Assembly (NCBI GenBank): GCA_013339895.1
Contig: JABACO010000016.1
Span: forward strand, 62,001-126,000
Reading direction: 5' to 3'
From: Ephydatia muelleri
Taxonomy: Eukaryota > Porifera > Demospongiae > Spongillida > Spongillidae
Length of the DNA stretch: 64,000 nucleotides
Shown here in pieces: positions 55,101 through 64,000 of this stretch. Below the pieces are notes generated by a model. It did no database searches. It was given only the letters and a program-made list of their open reading frames with translations, and was not told the DNA's origin. The translations under genes and the position numbers were made by a program. Within the stretch, counting starts at the first letter, position 1; each line of letters begins with the position of its first letter.

Positions 55101-58100
55101 ACCATCCCCTCACATACAACAAGCTGCAATATTTTCTGGGCATCATTCTTGCAATGGCACTGGCACCTAAAGGTGATCGGCAGGATCTCTGGAATGTTGA
55201 AAATCAGATACCGATTCCAGCAATGAATTTTAGGAGATTCATGGCACGGGATGAATTTGAAAATAATCCTGCAGAGCCTACAACTTTCAATGTTTGGAAA
55301 AGACGATCTTCAGCTGGATCCCTGGATTCCATTTCGACCAGCAATTGAATGTTTCAACCATGCACCGTCGACAAGCAGGAATCTCTCCTGGCACATCTCT
55401 CTGCATTGATGAATCAATGTGTGCATGGAGGGGGATGTCATTGAAAGTTGAAGATATGTTGTGTGGGTTACCTCATGCTACTAAGATCGTAAGAAAACCT
55501 GAACCTGTAGGCATTGAATTGCGAAACCTTGCATGTGGAGCTTGAAATTATGGAAGGAAAGGATGCCATGCAAAATAAGGAGTTTTCAGAATTTGGATCT
55601 GGGATGTCTTCTGTGTTGCGTCTGACAACACCATGGGCAGGTACACCTCGTGTTATGGTAAATATATATTTTTGGCACTGCTCTTGCATTTATAACTGCC
55701 TCAAAAACCTGATTCCTTTTATACAATATTCAATTGTCTACGCGTAAATGATATGTGTCTACGCGTAGACGGCAATTTAACATTAAGGTCTTTAATCTAT
55801 GTTCTCTTTTTTCTTGACCATGCACAACACGGGATAGGAACACTTTTTTGAAATGAAAATTATACCAATAACTTCAGAATTGGTCAGCACACTCACTTTT
55901 GTGATCAAATAAATAAACTCAAAGCTATATATCAGTAGTTGTGTTATAGCAACACCATATAACATTTGGGCCATATTAAACGCAACTCATGTCTGACAAG
56001 ACTCAGATGATCAGAAAGTTTAAAATTGTGTCATTATCCAACAAGAAAACAACATGGAGTAGATCTGTATTACAATAGTTGCTTCAGTAAGTTCAGTTCT
56101 CTTGCAATAGTCTCAGACTCTCAGGGCTATATGATAATTATACCAGCAGCGATGTAACTAACGTATACGGTCTACAAAGCAGAACCAGGAAAAATGTCAA
56201 GCAAAGTCTGAAAAGAAATATGTGAAAGCAAAAGAAGTATCAAGCAGAGCCAGAAAAGAAACAGAAAGTCAAATCCAGAATGTTTTTACTGATTCTGCCG
56301 TTTAATTGAACAGGAAGGTAGTGATTATCAGTAAGTAATTCAGGAAGTAGCTTCAACACATATATTGCAATGGAGCTTTATAATTGTACATGAGAGGATG
56401 CACAGCAAAAACAGATTGATGAATGTCACTAGAAATCGGTAGTAGGGCACTCGTTTTTCAAAAAAAGGGAGTGCCCTATTATTCATTTCTAGTGACATCC
56501 ATCAATCTGTTTTTGCTCTGTGGGTTTTAAGTTTAAGTTTGCAACAATTGATGTCAAATGACGCGTGATTCACCTGGCTCAAATTCTGCCCATGCTCATG
56601 ACTTTTTCAAACGATGGGGAACTGATAGGGACACCTTTTTAGAGGCTGCTCCCTGGCTCCAAATACCCTCAATACCCACTACATACCATACACAGTACAG
56701 AGTGATAAGTCGTAGAATGTAAATGTACCTTTCTTTTGCAACTTGTAATGTAATTACACAACTGAAGAGGATCAACGAAGTTTCTATAGTTATTCATTAT
56801 GGTTTTCTAATGAACACACAATAGTTGTAACAATAACATAACATTGTTACAAAAACACTTCTGAATCAATGGGCAAACTGATCTCCAGAAATCAGTATTT
56901 ATGAAGTGAACATCAAATTACAGTGCAGCATGTGGGCCACTTCATGACTGAAAGCGCTATAGCAACTTTTGGTAAATGGATCTCTTTGTTTTTTTAATCT
57001 AATTGTGCGGATAAAAGAGCACAATTTAAAATGACTTTTTCTGAAGTGTGCCTTGTGTTACTCCCTATACTATACATACCTCAGTCTATCCAGAGGGACA
57101 CTAGAAATGTCTGCACCATCAATAAGAATAGTTCCTGATGTTAGCTGAACCATTCGAAACAAGGCTTGAAATAGGCTTGACTTCCCTGCTCCAGTTCTTC
57201 CAACAACTCCAATCTGTGGAATAACGTATAGCAAACAGGAACGACAAACTGACAATAAAATGTTACCTTTTCACCTCCTTCAATCACAAAAGATGTACTT
57301 TGAAGTGCTGGTGGTAGGCCCTTCCTGTGCATAATAGTATCATATAAATGATTACGAATAAGACATTTTGTGGCTTAATATTCAAGCAACTATACGGAAC
57401 ATTATATACGAAAATGGGTCTTGTGGATTGTATTTTATCACATAAAATTTAAATCAATATATCTTCCGAAATATTAACGCTATCGGGTTCCTATTTTTAA
57501 CACAACATACCACCATTACTATATGTGAAAATCCATTTTGGTGTCTTACACATGTGGGGTACCGACGTTACAAGGTCCGATACCCCGTAGGGTTCAAAAC
57601 GGCCACACCTTCAGGTAGGAGTGTCCAGATCGGTTCAAATTAGGTACCCATGTAGAAGGGTCCTACCGCTATTGATTTGTTCTGTTCGTTAATTTTTGCT
57701 TTATCCATTATGGAGATACAAGTGTGCAAAGTAATTGCATATTTCCCGGGCGTTATACGCCATTAACGTATTACGAGAATCCTCGAAGCCAGTCGTAATA
57801 CGTTAATGGCGCGTAACGCCCGGGAAATATGCAATTACTTTGCACACTTGTATCTCCATAACGGATAAAGCAAAAATTAACGAACATAACAAATCAATAG
57901 CAGTAGGACCCTTCTACATGGGTACCTATTTTGAACCGATTTGGACACTCCTACCTGAAGGTGTGGCCGTTTTGAACCCTACGGGGTATCGGACCTTGTA
58001 ACGTCGGTACCCCGCATGTGTAAGACACCAAAATGGATTTTCACATATAGTAATGATGTGGTATGTTTTTTTTTTAATAGGAACCCGATACATCGTTTAA

Positions 58101-61100
58101 AATTTTATGTTATAAAATAAAATCCCCAAGACCCATTTTCGTATAGAACGTTCCATATACAGATATACTTTGTAGCCAATATTGCATATCCTTTTTACAT
58201 TTACAGAGCCTTTATAAAAGATGGTTCTGTTTCTCTCATTTATATCATTCAATGATGCTAATCAATCTCACCTGTATGTCAAAACTGCTTCTCTGAACTC
58301 AACTTTTCCATCTGAAGGCCAATCAGTGGGCAAACATGTCTGGAAAATTGAACAGTATCAAAAGCTCTCCAGTGATACAGGCAATATACATCTTGCAACC
58401 TCTGCAGATATGGGCTGCCCCTATAGTTTAATTCAAAGGTACCACAAAACCACCTCTATTCAACACCCCTAGTCCTAACTATAATGGCTGGCTACAAAAG
58501 AAAACAGGGTTCAAGTCCTGTAATCGTGCTGAAAATTATACACGTTACTGCTGAAATTTCTTAGGGAGTACAAGTCATATATCTGTCCATCCCTCTATGG
58601 GCTTGATCTCTCATGTATCAATTTGTTTCCATGCTTTTCATATCTCAACTTCATATCGAAAGTTTCGCTACAGATTTCCGTATAGGATTGGAATCCAACT
58701 ATGAACGTCATGAAATATATGCAATCCATTTCTAATAGGACTCCTGACGATGTCTGACCATTTAACTTGTTGTTTAAATCAAATTACAAGACAAAAATGA
58801 GCAGTTTCGACATTCAATGTCGCTAAAACACACAATTGTACAGAACAAATGGTACTGCCCATCCTCATTCCCAGTCCCGGAATTTTCCTCCTCTTTCTCC
58901 TTCTCCCTCTTGACCACGCAGAACTCAGGATAGGAACACTTTTAAAGAATGGAAATTGCACAGAATTGGTTCGGCATACTCACTTTTGTGATCAAATAAT
59001 CTCAAGCTATGTAGATGCAAGGCTAGAGTCTTTTAGGCTCCAGCTATAGCATCATAAATGCAGCGCAGATATTGGAGGCTACCTAGTGAGACTGTGTCCT
59101 CTGGCACCCTAGGTCCCTACCAGGGGCTCCGCTCTAGCCATAGCTACAGACTCAGCATTGTAGTCTATGTGAGGCTACATTTATGATAACAAACGAAAAC
59201 TCCCCTATCAAATATTTATAAAGCTAAAGGGAATAAAATATAAAACTCACGTCTATTTATATCTGTAGAAAAAAAAAAAAAAAAAAAACCAAAACAAATT
59301 GCATTATTTAAATAAATTCAATGCCTTGCAGATAAAACCAAACCTTACAAAACCATAGTGTCCTACTATTAGGACAATCCAGGTATAAGGAGATCGCAAC
59401 TTATCAGAGGACGAGGACATGAAAGAGGATATGGCCAAGGCGACAGAGGTCGGGACAGTGTTGTCTAATATATTGAGACTATAAACAGCAATGCTTCTAG
59501 TATCGGAAGTTTTGCTAGAAACCTACATATAGGATTTGACCCCGACTAACTATGAATGTCATTAAAAATATGACTCCCGATCATCTGATCATTTAACTTG
59601 TTGTTTACATCAAACGAGAAGACAAAAATGAGCAGTTTCATCATCGTTTTATGTGGAAGGACATTAAAGGAAGACTTGATGATCAGTTGCATCCGTACTT
59701 CAATCGAAGAGAGAAGCTGTCTACTGAAGAGAATTGCTTAATGTGGGGAATCAGAGCAGTGATACCCAGTAATGAGGCAGCATATCTTGAAGTAATTACA
59801 TCAAAGTCAAAGTCATCCAGGGATAGTGAGAATAAAAGCTTGCAGCATGTGTGGTGGCCAGGAATCGATGAAGATGTATAGAGCGTCTGGTGCATAGCTG
59901 TGATTCTTGTAACCAGCAGTGGGATAATGCACCACAGGCACCGCTGCATCCTTGGGAATATCCCTCCAAACCATGGCAATGGTTGCATGCTGACTTTGCA
60001 GGCCCATTTTGTGGAAGGATGTGGTTCATTGTGGTCGAAGCAACAACAAAATGGCCTGAAGTATTTCAGCTAAAAGAGGCCACAAGCGGAACAATGATTA
60101 CTAGACTAATGACTCGTTTCTCACACTTTTGGTCTTCCATAAATTATCGTGACGGATAATGGTTCACAGTTCACAAGCAACCAATTCAAGGCATTCTGCA
60201 ACACTAATGGCATCAGACACATAAGAGTGTCACCTTACCATCCAAGCTCAAATGGTGAAGCAGAGCGTTTTGTGAAAACATTCAAGCATGTGTTCACTGC
60301 TATAGATAATGAGAAGGATCCAGTGAGAAGAGTGCAACAGTTTCTGTTTTCATACAGAAATACTCCTCGCTCAACAATGGGAGTATCGCCAGCTGAGTTA
60401 CTAATTGGCAGACGATTAAGCGGGAGACTTGAATTGTTGAGACACCAAACTGACTTCACAAGTACTCCGAAGTGCCCCAACCCTGAAGCCAAAGTACAGG
60501 CCTCACAGAGCCAACAGAAAGGATCCCACGACAAATGGGCAAGGACATGTCAGTTTACTGTTGTTAGCCAAGCAGTGTGGGTAAAGGGGCAAAATCGTCG
60601 GAAAATTTGGATACCAGGGATGATCATGCAAAGACAAAATAGTGTGTCACACAGTCAGTATCAATGAACAGATGTGGCATCGTCATACTGATCATCTCAG
60701 AGAAAGAGAGATAAATGAAGATGAATGGTCAGGAGATACTGAAGATCTTCAACAAGAATCACTGGAGGCAGCAGATAGTCAGGACAGAATTCCAGAGGAG
60801 AGTCTAGCAAACCCTTGTTGAGGACAGAAGGCAAGAAAAACAACAACCACCACATAACGCTACTCCTCCGCCAGACGATCAGGACGAAATTCTCGAATGT
60901 GCAGCAATTCACGGGCCAGAGCCATGTTGGGTGTCCACCAGGGAACGTCATCCTCCAATACCTTTCCGTGACGAGTTTGGTATCAAGTATAAACATGGGG
61001 GGAGAGGTGTAGTGCATTTAAGACATGCACATGCGTTGTTCTTGATATATACTCGCACTCAGGTGATTGGTAGTGTGCTCATGTTTCATGTAAATTTAGG

Positions 61101-63973
61101 TTGAAGACACTACAACAATCCATTGAGAATGTTTTTGTTGTTGAAATCTTGAATGTTTTTCCTTATTCACTGTTTTCTGTTGCTATATTATCTGTAGTCA
61201 ACAGTAGCAATATGATAGCAATACTACAGTAACAGTATTATTATTGAAAGACAGGTCTCACAGTAATGAACTCAAAACCTCCTGCAATTAACCTTGTCAC
61301 ACTATTCTAAAGGTCCCAATTCAATCCTACCATAATTTGTGATTTTTTTTCTGTCCCCCCTGCCAAGATCAAACTAGTACCCTAAATTCTTGTAACGCAA
61401 TTTATGCCATATCAGTATCATGTTGCAAACATTCCAGTTCGTCAGTCTGTACACAGGTCCATAAACAGTATAATGATTTAATTTGCACCAAACACTCAAA
61501 ATGAATACAATAGTTAACAATTGTTTGATGCGTGTGTGTGACACATCCAGCATTTCTACCTGGCCTTAGTCTAGATGACAGACAAACAGTTGCAGGTTTG
61601 GGAACAACAATACATCCTACTCAAGGGTATCATCTGAACGATTTTAAAAGCATTGCTATTCTTAGGGTATAGAAAGCAGTCAGTTAACTACCTTAGTGTA
61701 CTGTTGTCACAGGTTTAGGAATTGCTATACAGCCATACACTAAATAGGCATTTCATTAAAGTACTGTAGTGGTATAAAAGTAATATGGCACAGTTTAGGC
61801 AAGCACAGTATACTATTGTTCCTGGTTTCTAATGTCCTTAAATCTCCTCATCTTTCATCTTACCTCAGTTGAGCCTTCAATTATCTCACTAGGTGTCCCA
61901 TTGATATATTGCTCCACCCGTTCCACACTGACCATCTGTTTCTCTGTCTCAGTAAATGATGTGACAGCACCAGAAAGCAGAGTAGTCACTGACAAGGAGT
62001 ACGAAATTGCCAACCCCACCATCCCTGCAGAGTTAGATATTGAATGCATCAACATGCAATGAATACACGCAATACGATCAATTAAGCAGTATTGCATCAC
62101 AATTTATGATGATTGCGATGCACATTATTTATTCATTACACTAGAACATATCATACAGTGTGCCAGGAAATAATCACACTATGCAACCTCACATTAGCAC
62201 ATAAAACACAGCTGGATATGCATTGTTGTACAGCTTGGTACATTAATTTGCAGTTTACGCATGTGAATATTCAAAATTACTTTTTGAATTCAACAAGTAA
62301 GTGCATACAATTACAGGTGTAAATAATAAATACCCATAACACATCACCTACAGTACTAGAGGAACCAATAGAATTCAGCACCAAGGTCACATTTCCTCTC
62401 CGTATTACCGCATGGCTTATTAAGTTCTCAGCATGCAGTTAATCAGCAACGCCTGGGGTCTTTGGGAACTAGCTTTGAATTCAGGCAGCTATTTGAGCCC
62501 CCAGCTCTTCTCTTTTTAAGCTGTTATGACTGCATAATCACACAAGATAATTATTATCTCATTAACAACTGTAACCACACTTTGATGTATCTTTTATAAT
62601 TCATTGCTCTAACTTGACAACACAATAATTATCTTGTGTGATTACATGTATGTGATCATAACAGCATAAAGAAAAGGGTTGGGGGCTCAAAATGGCTGCC
62701 TGAATTCTAAGCTAATTCCCAATGACATCCCTTACAGTCCCAATTTAAAACTTTGTACAATGCACAAGTACACTAGCAACTTTATTATACAAATAGTTTT
62801 AAAATTCTTATAAATTCCTAGCACCTCTTATGCACCAAAAATGTGTTTTAATATTAGTTTCTCTTTTAACTTTAACAAAAATGTTAGCCATATATAAAAT
62901 GAACTGTATGGGAGCTAAGATGTGACCCAAAAACTATTCCAGCATTGCCACCATAGAGGATGATAATGTTGTTCAATGCTTACAAAGGGACCGAGAAAAT
63001 TAATTATTCAAAGCCAGTTTTTTTAGAAACCAGTCAGTGCATCTCTATGATCCATTTTGATAACTAAATCAATTGCAAAACCATGCTGATCACTACTTTC
63101 AAAATCTTCCTTTTTTAAACTCCGCGATTCCGGTCTTCTATGTGCACACCGTAATTTGAATTCTCCAATAAGTGTATAACTTTCATTAATCAGTCACAAG
63201 TTTATTTAGAATGCGGGTCATTCCATCCATTTTCAGACCAAGATCTGACAGTCATGTGTCAGATTGAGTTCCCATTTCCCATATATGTTCCCCACATAAT
63301 TGACTCATGCATACTTAATTTTTTTGTATTTGTGTATCTGTTTTTGTATTTGTGTACAGTATCTGTTGTCAATGTGATTCTACAGTAGTATACACAACTT
63401 CAAAGTCCTGCTGTTGAGGTGTTCACCTCAAATAAAGCTGTAAAGTTGCCAAGAAACCTACATATACATGCACACTTCCAAATGTGCATCTTCATGCATG
63501 GCTAGGAAACTTCATACACTGTTAACGCACCAAATTGTGCTAAAACTGAGGCTATAAAAGTATAACCATCTCCAGGAATAGGTAACAAATGGCACTTAAT
63601 ACGAGCAATTAGTGTACTCATGCTATGTGTACATATTCTTATCCATGGTTAGACAAACTTCATTCAACATTAAAGAGTTGTGTCTGAAAAGGATAACATG
63701 TGCTGGGGTGGGAATTACTAGCATGAGGTTTAGTAATGCTAATAAATTCTACACTTATCTTCATATCATAGCTTAGCCCACTTATGAACATGCAGCCTTA
63801 CTGAATCCATGAAACAAACTATTCCACAGTCACAAGCACGCTCACCAGGATTAATAGAGCCAAAATGATGCTCCAATACTGCAATGAAGGAGACGCATGT
63901 CACCATGATGACACCAAGCATCTGTAGGCGAATTCCCAGCCACTGAGATACAACATAACCTAATAATAGAGCA
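45997..63973 (-). CDS. ABCC10: ABCC10/MRP7-like ABC transporter, 3' part, nine exons
   Basis: Nine minus-strand exons join with matching splice phases into 347 residues of a full-length ABCC exporter (multidrug resistance protein family, plasma or vacuolar membrane). They cover the last helices of membrane domain 2 and all of nucleotide-binding domain 2: Walker [11 protein letters not shown]-loop [11 protein letters not shown], signature FSLGQRQ, Walker [13 protein letters not shown] with its catalytic Glu, and H-loop TIAHR. All key residues are intact. The [20 protein letters not shown] stretch and [15 protein letters not shown] resemble ABCC10 more than ABCC1, from memory of those proteins. 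Upstream exons lie beyond the window. Introns range from ~50 bp to 9.3 kb and hold antisense gypsy relics, a piggyBac relic and foldbacks. Assignment to ABCC is secure; the ABCC10 orthologue is likely. Confidence 0.9.
46584..46794 (-). CDS. ABCC10: ABCC10-like exon h: signature, Walker B and H-loop
   Basis: 211 bases from acceptor TCTAACTAG to donor CACCG|GTCAGT. It codes the signature [19 protein letters not shown], Walker [15 protein letters not shown] and the switch His in VITIAHR. All catalytic residues of an active ABC site are present. It ends in phase 2. Confidence 0.93.
47161..47227 (-). CDS. ABCC10: ABCC10-like exon g: helical subdomain
   Basis: 67 bases ending at donor AAATGG|GTACGA code [20 protein letters not shown] and QM, matching the ExELWxxLxxCHL helix of ABCC NBD2. 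The acceptor is taken at GATGATCAG (exon start 47227), which keeps phase 0 with exon f. Its pyrimidine tract sits about 20 bases upstream, so this start is less certain than the others. Confidence 0.82.
47727..47805 (-). CDS. ABCC10: ABCC10-like exon f: Q-loop
   Basis: 79 bases from acceptor CATGTTTAG to donor AATGAG|GTCAGC code [20 protein letters not shown] and LDPCNE. The Gln of IIPQDP is the Q-loop linking ATP binding to the membrane domain. It is separated from exon e by a 9.3-kb intron loaded with mobile elements. Confidence 0.92.
48044..48174 (+). repeat. Candidate 5' LTR of the 48-kb gypsy relic
   Basis: TGTAGATAG at 48044 and a CA end at 48174, one base before the primer site, would give a ~131-bp LTR, similar to the other short LTRs here. 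No second copy remains to confirm the start. Confidence 0.35.
48176..48192 (+). promoter_or_regulatory. Primer binding site, tRNA-Ser type
   Basis: TGGCGACGAGGGTGGGG follows the LTR end by one base. It complements the 3' end of a metazoan tRNA-Ser (as remembered, ending CCACCCTCGTCG-CCA) over about 15 bases. Its presence fixes the left end of the element. Confidence 0.7.
48244..48830 (+). pseudogene. gypsy gag remnant with degraded zinc knuckles
   Basis: Shifted frames read [30 protein letters not shown], then [20 protein letters not shown] and [16 protein letters not shown] followed by CRYCKKRG. The last two are a double zinc knuckle in which a Cys has become Tyr and the second knuckle lacks its His. 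Confidence 0.7.
48876..49860 (+). pseudogene. gypsy reverse transcriptase remnant with internal duplication
   Basis: An open stretch ([40 protein letters not shown]) is followed by stops. The segment from about 49283 (TTAGTCTTTGGCATAGCATC) to about 49428 is repeated directly from 49430. Both copies carry the active-site region as CLLDxIIVAG, where the catalytic DD is changed to D-Ser or D-Asn. The thumb ([31 protein letters not shown]) continues in shifted frames. Confidence 0.8.
49886..50300 (+). pseudogene. gypsy RNase H remnant
   Basis: The frame reads [20 protein letters not shown] with the first catalytic Asp, then [33 protein letters not shown] and, after a frame change, [11 protein letters not shown]. 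The tether ([17 protein letters not shown] in shifted frame near 50270) leads to the integrase. Confidence 0.75.
50430..51090 (+). pseudogene. gypsy integrase remnant, truncated
   Basis: Shifted frames show [20 protein letters not shown], the zinc-finger region ([20 protein letters not shown]), [12 protein letters not shown] and LVVVDAFTQ. Near 51000 comes a [14 protein letters not shown] block with the second catalytic Asp. Similarity stops near 51090 before the catalytic Glu. Confidence 0.75.
50684..50752. repeat. 23-bp unit repeated three times
   Basis: AAGTCAGAGTTGTGCAGGAT followed by GGC occurs three times in direct succession inside the integrase zinc-finger region, shifting its frame. 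It looks like slippage during decay of the element. Confidence 0.9.
51091..54267. other. Intronic AT-rich stretch of the ABC transporter gene
   Basis: No exon of the transporter is expected here, because exons e and f join in phase. No other coding match or repeat was recognised. A short G-run lies near 53430. Confidence 0.5.
54268..55786 (+). mobile_element. piggyBac-type DNA transposon relic
   Basis: The interval is bounded by TTAA on both sides, the piggyBac target. The ends form an 11-bp inverted repeat that includes the TTAA (CCTTAATGTTA ... TAACATTAAGG), with weaker pairing further inside. Inside is the first two thirds of a piggyBac-like transposase. At ~1.5 kb it is shorter than an autonomous copy. 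It lies in the large ABCC10 intron, antisense to the gene. Confidence 0.6.
54580..55670 (+). pseudogene. piggyBac (PGBD-like) transposase, broken and truncated
   Basis: An acidic N-terminal region ([20 protein letters not shown]) precedes, in a second frame, the DDE_Tnp_1_7 core: [39 protein letters not shown] and [11 protein letters not shown]. In further frames come [13 protein letters not shown] (the first catalytic Asp block), [19 protein letters not shown] and [15 protein letters not shown]. Similarity ends after [12 protein letters not shown] near 55660, where the second catalytic Asp should follow; the sequence there continues GTAAAT, a donor-like site. At least three frame changes make it inactive. 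Confidence 0.8.
56399..56522. repeat. Hairpin MITE-like element, ~50-bp arms
   Basis: CACAGCAAAAACAGATTGAT near 56401 pairs with ATCAATCTGTTTTTGCTCTG near 56500-56519. The inner parts (TGTCACTAGAAAT; AGGGCACTC) also pair, leaving a T/A-rich loop. It lies in the large ABCC10 intron. Confidence 0.85.
57080..57213 (-). CDS. ABCC10: ABCC10-like exon e: Walker A
   Basis: 134 bases from acceptor TATTCCACAG to donor CTGAG|GTATGT code [20 protein letters not shown] and then [19 protein letters not shown]. This contains the intact P-loop that binds the ATP phosphates. It ends in phase 2 within the Arg codon. Confidence 0.93.
57267..57324 (-). CDS. ABCC10: ABCC10-like exon d: NBD2 strand before Walker A
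   Basis: A 58-base exon between acceptor TTATGCACAG and donor GAAAAG|GTAACA, coding [25 protein letters not shown] and GGEK match the conserved LPxxLxxxSFxIxxGEK strand. It ends in phase 0, only 53 bases from exon e. Confidence 0.9.
57391..58160. repeat. ~770-bp near-perfect palindrome with 17-nt loop
   Basis: The left arm (about 57391-57775) and right arm (57793-58160) are inverted copies with few mismatches. Paired words include CCCGGGCGTTA/TAACGCCCGGG, AAAGTAATTGCATATTTCCC and its complement, GGGGTACCGACGTTACAAGG and its complement, and TATACGGAAC at the far ends. The centre is a 17-base spacer at 57776-57792. It fills most of the intron between ABCC10 exons c and d, so the pre-mRNA would carry a long hairpin. 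No coding frame was seen; it resembles a foldback transposon. Confidence 0.92.
58272..58339 (-). CDS. ABCC10: ABCC10-like exon c: start of NBD2
   Basis: A 68-base exon after acceptor CAATTTTCCAG and before donor ACAG|GTGAGA. It codes [20 protein letters not shown] and TY, the WPxxGxVEFxxVxLxYR entry to the nucleotide-binding domain. It ends in phase 2, and the Arg codon is completed by exon d. Confidence 0.88.
58560..59640. repeat. Diverged local duplications in an ABCC10 intron
   Basis: About 58657-58800 resembles 59500-59640 (shared CATTTAACTTGTTGTTTA and GACAAAAATGAGCAGTTTC). About 58881-59035 resembles 55805-55940 (shared GGATAGGAACACTTTT and ACTCACTTTTGTGATCAAAT). A long A-run lies near 59270-59288. 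These are fragments of a dispersed non-coding repeat. Confidence 0.75.
59651..60780 (+). pseudogene. gypsy integrase, mostly intact core
   Basis: Frames in order are [31 protein letters not shown] (zinc-finger region, then a stop), [27 protein letters not shown] (first catalytic Asp) and [16 protein letters not shown] (second Asp). A long open stretch follows with [20 protein letters not shown] (catalytic Glu), [20 protein letters not shown] and a basic C-terminal region. A frame change near 60155 and another near 60660 break it. The preserved DDE residues suggest relatively young decay. Confidence 0.85.
61008..61114 (+). repeat. 3' LTR, 107 bp
   Basis: A purine tract (ATGGGGGGAGAGG) leads directly into TGTAGTG, and the block closes with CACTACA, a perfect 7-bp inverted pair. 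Size and ends parallel the 115-bp LTRs of the element at 27.8 kb. No 5' partner is present. Confidence 0.75.
61864..62024 (-). CDS. ABCC10: ABCC10-like exon b: last transmembrane helix and linker
   Basis: Acceptor CTCTGCAG and donor CTGAG|GTAAGA bound 161 bases coding [40 protein letters not shown] and a short polar linker. The SYSL and VSVER motifs are typical of the end of membrane domain 2. It ends in phase 0. Confidence 0.92.
62463..62722. repeat. MITE-like element with ~95-bp inverted arms
   Basis: GGGAACTAGCTTTGAATTCA at the left pairs with TGAATTCTAAGCTAATTCCC at the right. The arms continue through GAGCCCCCA/TGGGGGCTC, GCTGTTATGA and TCACACAAGATAATTATT, leaving a ~75-bp AT-rich centre. 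It lies in the ABCC10 intron between exons a and b. Confidence 0.88.
62723..63845. other. Intronic AT-rich stretch of the ABC transporter gene
   Basis: No exon, repeat or RNA gene was recognised. Exons a and b join in phase across it. Confidence 0.5.
63846..63973 (-). CDS. ABCC10: ABCC10-like exon a: end of membrane domain 2
   Basis: Acceptor AACTTGCAG and donor CCTG|GTGAGC bound 128 bases coding [20 protein letters not shown], then two hydrophobic stretches ending HHFGSINPG. The WLxIRLQ motif is the conserved coupling region of ABCC membrane domain 2. It ends in phase 1, inside a Gly codon completed by the next exon. Confidence 0.9.
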
Positions 63974-64000
63974 CTGCAAGTTACAAATGCATATTTCGAA

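Larger units (their letters stand above)
59641..61114 (+). mobile_element. 5'-truncated Ty3/gypsy relic with 3' LTR
   Basis: Only integrase and C-terminal tail remain, followed by a purine tract and a 107-bp 3' LTR. It lies antisense in the ABCC10 intron between exons b and c. Its left end abuts a copy of the local repeat, so the 5' part was deleted or never inserted. Confidence 0.85.

Overview
The window is eukaryotic and animal-like. It has spliced genes with short exons and good GT..AG junctions, decayed LTR retrotransposons and a piggyBac relic, large satellite and minisatellite arrays, many foldback elements, and no bacterial operon layout. The protein matches (an ABCC10-type transporter, VPS4, glycogen branching enzyme) are metazoan in character. 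Compact introns, frequent TACATGTA-type words and several short-LTR Ty3/gypsy families suit a marine invertebrate such as a sponge, but the species is an inference.

Layout. 0-8.7 kb holds isolated exons of unknown genes (minus 580-1067 with a 15-residue tandem repeat; minus 4015-4402; plus 5150-5297), two mirror-image 20-bp minisatellites, and a decayed gypsy gag (7923-8685, minus). 8.86-16.7 kb is a composite satellite: about eleven cores of ~422 bp separated by one to five copies of a 100-bp subrepeat, with diverged copies continuing to 18.9 kb. 19.05-21.13 kb is a second satellite with a ~174-bp unit. 22.7-24.8 kb is a diverged ~1-kb tandem duplication. 26.6-27.2 kb holds two relics of glycogen branching enzyme exons.

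27.8-32.9 kb is a complete 5,052-bp Ty3/gypsy element (minus) with identical 115-bp LTRs, a tRNA-Leu-type primer site, gag, and a pol broken by two single-base frameshifts. 34-39.3 kb contains a hairpin element, a ~2-kb segmental duplication and an isolated VPS4-like exon. 39.6-44.1 kb is a second, heavily decayed gypsy element (plus).

45.997-63.973 kb is the best host gene: the 3' part of an ABCC10/MRP7-like ABC transporter (minus). Nine exons with consistent splice phases cover the end of the second membrane domain and the whole second nucleotide-binding domain. Its introns carry two antisense gypsy relics (48.0-51.1 and 59.6-61.1 kb), a piggyBac relic (54.3-55.8 kb), a ~770-bp near-perfect palindrome (57.4-58.2 kb) and two hairpin MITE-like elements.

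The most unusual structure is the 8.86-16.7 kb array. On the minus strand each 100-bp subrepeat carries a pyrimidine-rich acceptor-like site, a short exon-like block and a GTGAGT donor-like site, so it resembles a tandem series of mini-exons separated by ~57-nt introns. The lengths do not keep a single reading frame, so whether it is spliced or coding is open.
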